DNA of 64,000 nucleotides from Pseudonocardia sulfidoxydans NBRC 16205 (GTDB lineage: Bacteria > Actinomycetota > Actinomycetes > Mycobacteriales > Pseudonocardiaceae), in contig NZ_BJVJ01000009.1 in NCBI RefSeq assembly GCF_007989085.1, positions 1 through 64,000 of the forward strand, given 5' to 3'. Under the pieces are notes generated by a model. That model did no database searches, was not told the origin of the DNA, and was given only the letters and a program-made list of their open reading frames with translations. Positions 59,117 through 64,000 of the stretch are shown here, in pieces (positions within the stretch are counted from its first letter, which is position 1; each line of letters opens with the position of its first letter). The position numbers and the translations under genes are program-made.

Positions 59117-59222
59117 GCCGCCGATGATGCACGCCCGTCGGCCCTCGCGCAGCCCCCCGACCGACCGGACGGTCCGGTGTCGCCCGGCGTGCCCGGGGTC
59201 GGGACCGACATAGGGTGGCCGC

Positions 59223-59711
59223 ATGACGGTCAGGGCGGAGAAGACCGGGTTCTGGCGCTCGCGCTACGAGATCAGCGTCGACGACCGGCCGGTCGCGACG
59301 TTCGACGGCACGACCTGGAAGGGCGGCGGCACGTTCACCGTCCGCGACAAGGAGTCCTACCGGGTGGTCGCGCGCAAGTTCGGCAGCCGCTACGAGCTGT
59401 GCCGGCTGCTCGACTCCAGCGGGACGCTGTCGGAGCGGCTCGCGGTCGCCGAGCGTGTCGGGCGCAAGGAGTGGTCGATCACCGAGGCCGACGGCACGAA
59501 CTACCGCTTCCGGCGACGCTCGTTCTGGGGCTACGAGCAGGACCTGCTCGGTCCCGACGGCGCGACCGCAGGCGAGGTGAAGCGCCTCAGCGTGTGGCGG
59601 GGCGGGGCGCTCGCCGAGCTGCCCCGGATGCACGAGGCGCTGCAGGTGTTCGTCGTCGCCGTCGTGATCTGCATGTGGGACGCGCAGGCCGCGGCCGCGG
59701 CGAGCGCCTGA
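59223..59711 (+). CDS. Hypothetical LURP-one/tubby-like protein
   Basis: A 162-residue beta-rich protein: RSRYEISVDDRPVATFDGTTWKGGG, ESYRVVARKFGSRYELC, EWSITEADGTNYRFRRRSFW. The repeated single-strand pattern and the C-terminal hydrophobic helix (LQVFVVAVVICMW) resemble the LURP-one/scramblase-like fold. The ATG lies seven bases after GGGTGG. Function unknown. Confidence 0.55.
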   Translation: MTVRAEKTGFWRSRYEISVDDRPVATFDGTTWKGGGTFTVRDKESYRVVARKFGSRYELCRLLDSSGTLSERLAVAERVGRKEWSITEADGTNYRFRRRSFWGYEQDLLGPDGATAGEVKRLSVWRGGALAELPRMHEALQVFVVAVVICMWDAQAAAAASA

Positions 59712-59724
59712 GGCGGCGGGTCGC

Positions 59725-60267
59725 TCAGGTGCTGGCGCGGATCGCGCCGACCGCGGCGGCGTCGTCGGGGTCGATGCGCAGCGCCGTCATCATCCGGGCC
59801 AGGCCCAGGTAGTGCCCCGCCAGCACCATGACCTCGACGACCTGCCGGTCGTCGAGGTGCGCGGCCAGCGCGGCGTGCCGCTCGTCGGGCACCTCGCCGT
59901 CGCGGACGACGTCGGCGACGACCGCGAGCGTGGCGCGCTGGACGTCGTCGAAGCAGTCGGCGTCGTCGTCACCGCGGTCCAGCGCCGCGATCTGCTCGTC
60001 GGTGGCGCCGGCGGCCCGCGCGATCTCGACGTGCTGGTCCCACTCGTAGCGGGCCGCGAGCCGGCCGACCTGCATGATCACCAGCTCGCGCAGCAGCGGG
60101 TCGATCGCGAGGTCGTTGAGCAGCGCGCCGCCCAGGCGCAGCCACGGCCGCAGCAGTGTGGGCGCGTTGGCCACCATCGCGAACACGTGCAGGTCGGGGA
60201 GCTTCGCCAGGACCGGCGCCGTCTCGGGCGGGGCGTCGGAGGCGGTCACGTACTGAACTCGGGCCAC
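59725..60267 (-). CDS. Carboxymuconolactone decarboxylase/AhpD-fold protein
   Basis: A 180-residue all-helical protein of the CMD family: LLRELVIMQVGRLAARYEWDQHVEIARAAG (key part YEWDQHVEIARAAG). The peroxidase CxxC is replaced by the EWxxH pattern seen in many CMD-like proteins without AhpD activity. GTG start. It follows the hypothetical gene in convergent orientation with 13 bases between them. Confidence 0.78.
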   Translation of the reverse strand: MARVQYVTASDAPPETAPVLAKLPDLHVFAMVANAPTLLRPWLRLGGALLNDLAIDPLLRELVIMQVGRLAARYEWDQHVEIARAAGATDEQIAALDRGDDDADCFDDVQRATLAVVADVVRDGEVPDERHAALAAHLDDRQVVEVMVLAGHYLGLARMMTALRIDPDDAAAVGAIRAST

Positions 60268-60282
60268 GGCCGGAGCGTACGG

Positions 60283-60675
60283 TCAAGGCCGCAGCAGGAC
60301 CGCTACGACGTCCGGGGCGGCGAACTCCCGCGAACAGCTGCCCTCGTCGAACTGACGCAGGATGCCGAGGTCCACGAGCTGGCGCACCAGGGAGTTCGCC
60401 CTGGGACAAGTGACCTCCAACGCCCGCTCGACCTGCCGGACCGTGAAGATCGGCCGGTCGAGGGCGAAGTCCACGAGCCGCATCGCGTTGTCGGCCCGGA
60501 GCCGGGCCTGACGGATCCGCTCCTTCGAGCGGGTCTGGACCGCGAGCAACTCCAGCAGCCGCGCCTCGGTGTCCCTCGCGGAAGCGGCGAGGCCGGTGGC
60601 GAAGAACCGCAGCCACGTGTCCCAGTCGCCGGTCGTGCTCACGCCCATCTTCTTTGAGGCCACAGCTGGATCCAT
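60283..60675 (-). pseudogene. Fic protein remnant, C-terminal winged-helix part
   Basis: A 130-codon frame whose residues 15-130 match the C-terminal half of Fic/DOC proteins: DWDTWLRFFATGLAASARD, LLELLAVQTRSKERIRQA, RPIFTVRQVERALEVTCPRANSLVRQLVDLGIL (key part VRQVERALEVTCPRANSL), a winged helix. The AMP-transferring Fic core (HPFxDGNGR) is absent and no upstream frame supplies it, so this is probably a decayed gene. An ATG at 60675 could still start a short product. Confidence 0.6.
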
Positions 60676-60974
60676 GCAACACAGGCCCGCCCGACGCCCG
60701 ATCGCCGATTCCGCCGCCGCGTCCCCCACACGGCCGGTTGCGAGAGCCCCGTCACATCGGATTGGGTCGGCGGCACGCCCGAACGGGGATACCGGTCGGT
60801 AGCGACGTGAGGTGGGTGGGCCGGGGTGCCGTGCCGCGACGATCCGTAGCAGAGTCACCGTCGACGACGACCGACGACGACGCCCGAACGACGGCGTCCG
60901 GACGGTGTCGGGGGGTAGCCGGTCGCGCCCGACGCGACGACCGCCACGAGGACGAGCCCGAGGATGATCGCTGC
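60676..60974. other. Intergenic region before the large carboxylase gene
   Basis: About 300 bases with no gene I can support and no clear promoter hexamers; the end near 60968 contains AGGATGATCGCTGC before the ATG. Confidence 0.4.
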
Positions 60975-63900
60975 ATGAACCCAGGGACCACACCCTTCAC
61001 GCGCCTGGCTGTCGTGAACCGCGGAGAACCCGCGATGCGACTGATCAACGCGGTCCGCGAGTGGAACGCCGAGGGCCGCACGCCGTTGACGACGATCGCC
61101 GTCCACACGGCCGTCGACGCGCGCGCGATGTTCGTCCGGGAGTCCGACGAGTCCGTCCTGATCGGGCCCGACGACCCCGACTGGATGGGTCCCAGCCCCT
61201 ACCTCGACCACGCCGAGCTGGAGCGGGCGCTGCGCGCCTGCGGTGCCGACGCCGTGTGGCCGGGCTGGGGCTTCGTCTCGGAGAAGTCCGACTTCGTCGC
61301 CCTGTGCGAGCGGCTGGGGATCACGTTCGTGGGCCCGGCGTCGCAGGTCATGCACCGGCTCGGCGACAAGATCGAGTCGAAGCTGCTGGCCGCGCAGGTC
61401 GGTGTGCCGATGGCGGCGTGGAGCGGCGGCCCGGTGGCCGACGTGGCCGAGGCCCGTCGGCACGCCGAGACGATCGGGTTCCCGCTGATGGTCAAGGCCA
61501 CCGCGGGAGGTGGCGGGCGCGGCATCCGGTTCGTGCCGTCGGCCGACGAGCTCGACGAGGCGTTCACCCGCGCGTCGAGCGAGGCGTCGAGGACCGCCGG
61601 TGACGCGACGGTGTTCCTGGAGCGCGCGATCCGCGGCGGGCGCCACGTCGAGGTGCAGGTCGTCGCCGACGCGACGGGCGACGTCTGGACGCTCGGGGTC
61701 CGCGACTGCTCGGTGCAGCGGCGCAACCAGAAGGTCATCGAGGAGTCGGCGTCGACGGCGCTGGACGCCGAGCAGGAGGCGCTGCTGCGCTCCTCGGCCG
61801 CCGAGCTCGTCCGCGCGGCGGGCTACGTCAACGCGGGCACCGTCGAGTTCCTGTACGAGCCCAAGGAGCGACTGCTGTCGTTCCTGGAAGTCAACACCCG
61901 CCTGCAGGTGGAGCACTGCGTCACCGAGGCGACCACCGGCGTCGACATCGTGAAGCTGCAGCTGCACGTCGCCGCGGGCGGCACGCTCGCCGAGATCGCC
62001 CCGCAGGCCCCGGCGCCGCGCGGACACGCCATCGAGGCCCGGCTCACCGCCGAGGACCCCGACCGCGGCTTCGCCCCCGCCCCCGGGCGCATCATGCACC
62101 TGGCGCTGCCGAGCGGGCCGGGGGTGCGCGTCGACACCGGCGTCGCGACCGGCGACGTCATCCCCTCCCAGTTCGACTCGATGATCGCCAAGGTCATCGC
62201 GTGGGGCCGCGACCGCGGCGAGGCCCGCGCGCGGCTCTCCCGCGCGCTGCGCCAGACCGCCGCGGTGATCGACGGCGGCACCACCAACAAGGCGTTCCTG
62301 CTCGACCTGCTCGACCGCCCCGAGGTCGCCTCCGGCGAGCTCGACACCACGTGGCTCGACACGATGATGGCCGACGGCTACACCCCGCCGCGGCGTCTCG
62401 ACGTCGCGCTGCTGGCCACCGCGGTCGAGGCGCACGACGCGCACGTCGAACGTCAGCAGCAGCGGCTGTTCCTGTCGGCCGAGCGCGGGCGCCCCGAGGT
62501 CGGGCACGAGACCTGGTACCAGGTCGACGTCCGCGCCGGTGGCGAGTCCTACCGGCTGCGGGTGGCCCGCTCGCGGCCGCGCCGCTACCACGTGGAGCTC
62601 GACCTGCCCGCCGCTCCGGGCATGACCAACCGCCAGTCCGTCGACGTCGACGTCGAGCGGTCCGGGCGGTTCGAGCGCCGCCTCACCGTGGCCGGGCGCA
62701 CCTACTCGGTGCTGTCGGTCGCCCAGGGTCCCGACTACCTCGTCGAGGTCGACGGTGCGGTGCACCGCATCTCCGGCGGCGAGGCCGGCATGGTCCGCGC
62801 GCCCGCCCCGGCGATGGTCGTCGCCATCCCCGTCGCCCAGGGCGACGTCGTCGCCGAGGGTGACGTGCTCGCCGTGGTGGAGTCGATGAAGCTGGAGACG
62901 GCGCTGCGCGCGCCGGTGTCCGGCACCGTCGCCGAGATCCTGGTCGCGGCGAACACGCAGGTCGAGGGTGGGACGAAGCTGATCCGGCTGGAGCCCGACG
63001 AGTCCGGGGACGGCGGTGGTGAGGCCGGCGACCGCGTCGACTTCTCCGCGTTCGGCGATCCGGCGGCCACCGCCGACGCCACGACCCGCGCGGCCGACGC
63101 CCTCGCCGCCCTGCGCGCGCTGGTGCTGGGCTTCGACGTCGACGAGAGCGAGGCCCGGCCGCTGCTGGCCCGGCTCGCCGCGGCCCGCGAGGAGCTGCCC
63201 GACGACGACCCGCGTACCCTCGCCGCCGAGATCGGCGTCCTGCAGATCTTCGCCGACCTGTCGGCGTTGTCGCGCAACAAGCGGGTCCCCGACGGCCAGG
63301 CCCCCGACGCCTCCACCGTCGACGCCGAGGCCGCGCGCAACCCGCAGGAGTTCCTCTACGCCTACCTGCGCTCCCGCGACGCCGACGCCGAGGGGCTGCC
63401 CGAGTCGTTCCGGCTGCGGCTGCGCCGCGCGCTCGCGCACTACGGCGTCACCGACCTGGAGCCGTCGGCCGACCTCGGCCCCGCCCTGTACCGGATCTTC
63501 CTGGCGCACCGCCGGGCGTCGGCGCAGGCGTCGGTGCTCTCGGAGCTGCTGCGCTGGCGGCTGCAGCACGCCACCCAGCAGCACGCAGTGCTGCCCGAGG
63601 ACGCCCGCGACGCCTACCGGCAGATGCTCGACAACCTCGTCACCGCCACCCAGCTGCGGTTCCCGCTGATCGGCGACGTGGCCCGGCAGGTCCGGCACCG
63701 GCTCTTCGACGCCCCGCGCATCACCGCGACCCGCCACGCGGTGCAGGCCGAGGTCGCGCACCGGCTCGGGACGCTGCCCGCCGACGGGCCCGAGCGGGCC
63801 GCCGAGATCGACCGCATCGTCGCCGCGGGCGAGCCGATCCTCGAGGTGTTCACCGAGGGCCAGCACGCCGCGATGCTCGAGGTGATGACGCGTCGCTACT

Positions 63901-64000
63901 ACCGGATCCGCCAGACCGGACCGGTGCAGATCGTCGACCACGGCGGCCGCCCGGTGCTCACCGCCACCTACACGGCCGACGGGCACGACTACCTGATCCT
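60975..64000 (+). CDS. Large biotin-dependent acyl-CoA carboxylase (biotin carboxylase + BCCP), partial at right edge
   Basis: An open frame of more than 1008 codons without a stop before the window ends. Residues 10-470 form a biotin carboxylase: LAVVNRGEPAMRLI, VWPGWGFVSEK, VKATAGGGGRGIRF, EVNTRLQVEH. A BCCP domain follows with VVESMKLETAL, Lys639 being the biotin site. The remaining 370 residues (FLYAYLRSRDADAEG, TRRYYRIRQTG) are the linker seen in large fused actinobacterial carboxylases of about 1800 residues, which end in a carboxyltransferase; that part should lie beyond base 64000. The N-terminus differs from classical biotin carboxylases (NRGEPAMR for NRGEIAxR). Substrate unknown. 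Confidence 0.82.
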   Translation, partial: MNPGTTPFTRLAVVNRGEPAMRLINAVREWNAEGRTPLTTIAVHTAVDARAMFVRESDESVLIGPDDPDWMGPSPYLDHAELERALRACGADAVWPGWGFVSEKSDFVALCERLGITFVGPASQVMHRLGDKIESKLLAAQVGVPMAAWSGGPVADVAEARRHAETIGFPLMVKATAGGGGRGIRFVPSADELDEAFTRASSEASRTAGDATVFLERAIRGGRHVEVQVVADATGDVWTLGVRDCSVQRRNQKVIEESASTALDAEQEALLRSSAAELVRAAGYVNAGTVEFLYEPKERLLSFLEVNTRLQVEHCVTEATTGVDIVKLQLHVAAGGTLAEIAPQAPAPRGHAIEARLTAEDPDRGFAPAPGRIMHLALPSGPGVRVDTGVATGDVIPSQFDSMIAKVIAWGRDRGEARARLSRALRQTAAVIDGGTTNKAFLLDLLDRPEVASGELDTTWLDTMMADGYTPPRRLDVALLATAVEAHDAHVERQQQRLFLSAERGRPEVGHETWYQVDVRAGGESYRLRVARSRPRRYHVELDLPAAPGMTNRQSVDVDVERSGRFERRLTVAGRTYSVLSVAQGPDYLVEVDGAVHRISGGEAGMVRAPAPAMVVAIPVAQGDVVAEGDVLAVVESMKLETALRAPVSGTVAEILVAANTQVEGGTKLIRLEPDESGDGGGEAGDRVDFSAFGDPAATADATTRAADALAALRALVLGFDVDESEARPLLARLAAAREELPDDDPRTLAAEIGVLQIFADLSALSRNKRVPDGQAPDASTVDAEAARNPQEFLYAYLRSRDADAEGLPESFRLRLRRALAHYGVTDLEPSADLGPALYRIFLAHRRASAQASVLSELLRWRLQHATQQHAVLPEDARDAYRQMLDNLVTATQLRFPLIGDVARQVRHRLFDAPRITATRHAVQAEVAHRLGTLPADGPERAAEIDRIVAAGEPILEVFTEGQHAAMLEVMTRRYYRIRQTGPVQIVDHGGRPVLTATYTADGHDYLI

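Noticed and set aside
60855..63986. 1043-codon open frame on the minus strand
   Set aside because: It lies antisense to the biotin carboxylase, whose motifs are unmistakable; the antisense product is repetitive Gly/Arg/Val/Asp-rich sequence typical of high-GC shadow frames.
1..64000. tRNA, rRNA, integrase or transposase genes marking a mobile island
   Set aside because: I looked for cloverleaf-like segments, DDE/recombinase motifs and direct-repeat junctions and found none that I could support.

Overview
The window is very GC-rich, with strong third-position GC, frequent GTG starts and dense ATGA/GTGA stop-start overlaps. It carries actinobacterial hallmarks: a mycobacterial-type integration host factor, an LCP cell-wall ligase with a long Pro/Arg-rich N-terminus, a TIGR03084-type DinB protein, an HtrA/PepD-like protease and cysteine-rich leader peptides. 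It looks like a chromosomal segment of a Pseudonocardia-like actinomycete; the genus is inference. I saw no tRNA, rRNA, transposase, integrase, phage module or CRISPR array.

Layout. 1-1844: a left-edge fragment of an unknown gene and a CoA-disulfide-reductase-like flavoprotein that lacks the redox cysteine, behind a good sigma-70-like promoter. 1933-7927: a tightly coupled minus-strand operon that matches the bacterial coenzyme M pathway (ComA-type phosphosulfolactate synthase, two aspartase/fumarase-superfamily lyases, a D-cysteine-desulfhydrase-like PLP enzyme) plus two unknown proteins. 8023-10456: an OsmC protein, then LarE and a LarB-LarC fusion for the nickel-pincer cofactor. 10656-15084: LCP ligase, IHF, hydrolase, small P-loop protein. 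15160-34115: a large catabolic island with AtuA/DUF1446, a biotin-dependent acyl-CoA carboxylase pair, two crotonases, four acyl-CoA ligases, an acyl-CoA dehydrogenase and a TetR regulator with a recognisable operator. It suggests degradation of an acyclic terpenoid or branched acid through acyl-CoA carboxylation. 34195-36961: a sulfur-scavenging module (SfnG and an SfnB/DszC-like flavoprotein), each gene behind its own cysteine-containing leader peptide. 36998-46959: two-component system, truncated glycosidase-like gene, PAP2 phosphatase, GDT1 exporter under a yybP-ykoY riboswitch, PPOX/HTH pair, HtrA, CaiB, GIDE-like protein. 47412-60675: esterase, fatty acyl-CoA ligase, DedA-holin-phosphodiesterase fusion, MBL hydrolase, MFS/TetR pair, acyl-CoA dehydrogenase, small enzymes and a Fic remnant. 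60975-64000: the front of a large biotin-dependent carboxylase that runs off the right edge.

Two themes connect regions. Sulfur: the coenzyme M operon should consume sulfite and probably cysteine, and the SfnG module should release sulfur from dimethylsulfone under cysteine-responsive attenuation. Repeats: a 40-bp near-perfect palindrome recurs five times, mostly between convergent genes, where its arms often supply the stop codons; a 60-bp variant, a second palindrome family, a 71-bp tandem hairpin array and an in-gene palindrome also occur.
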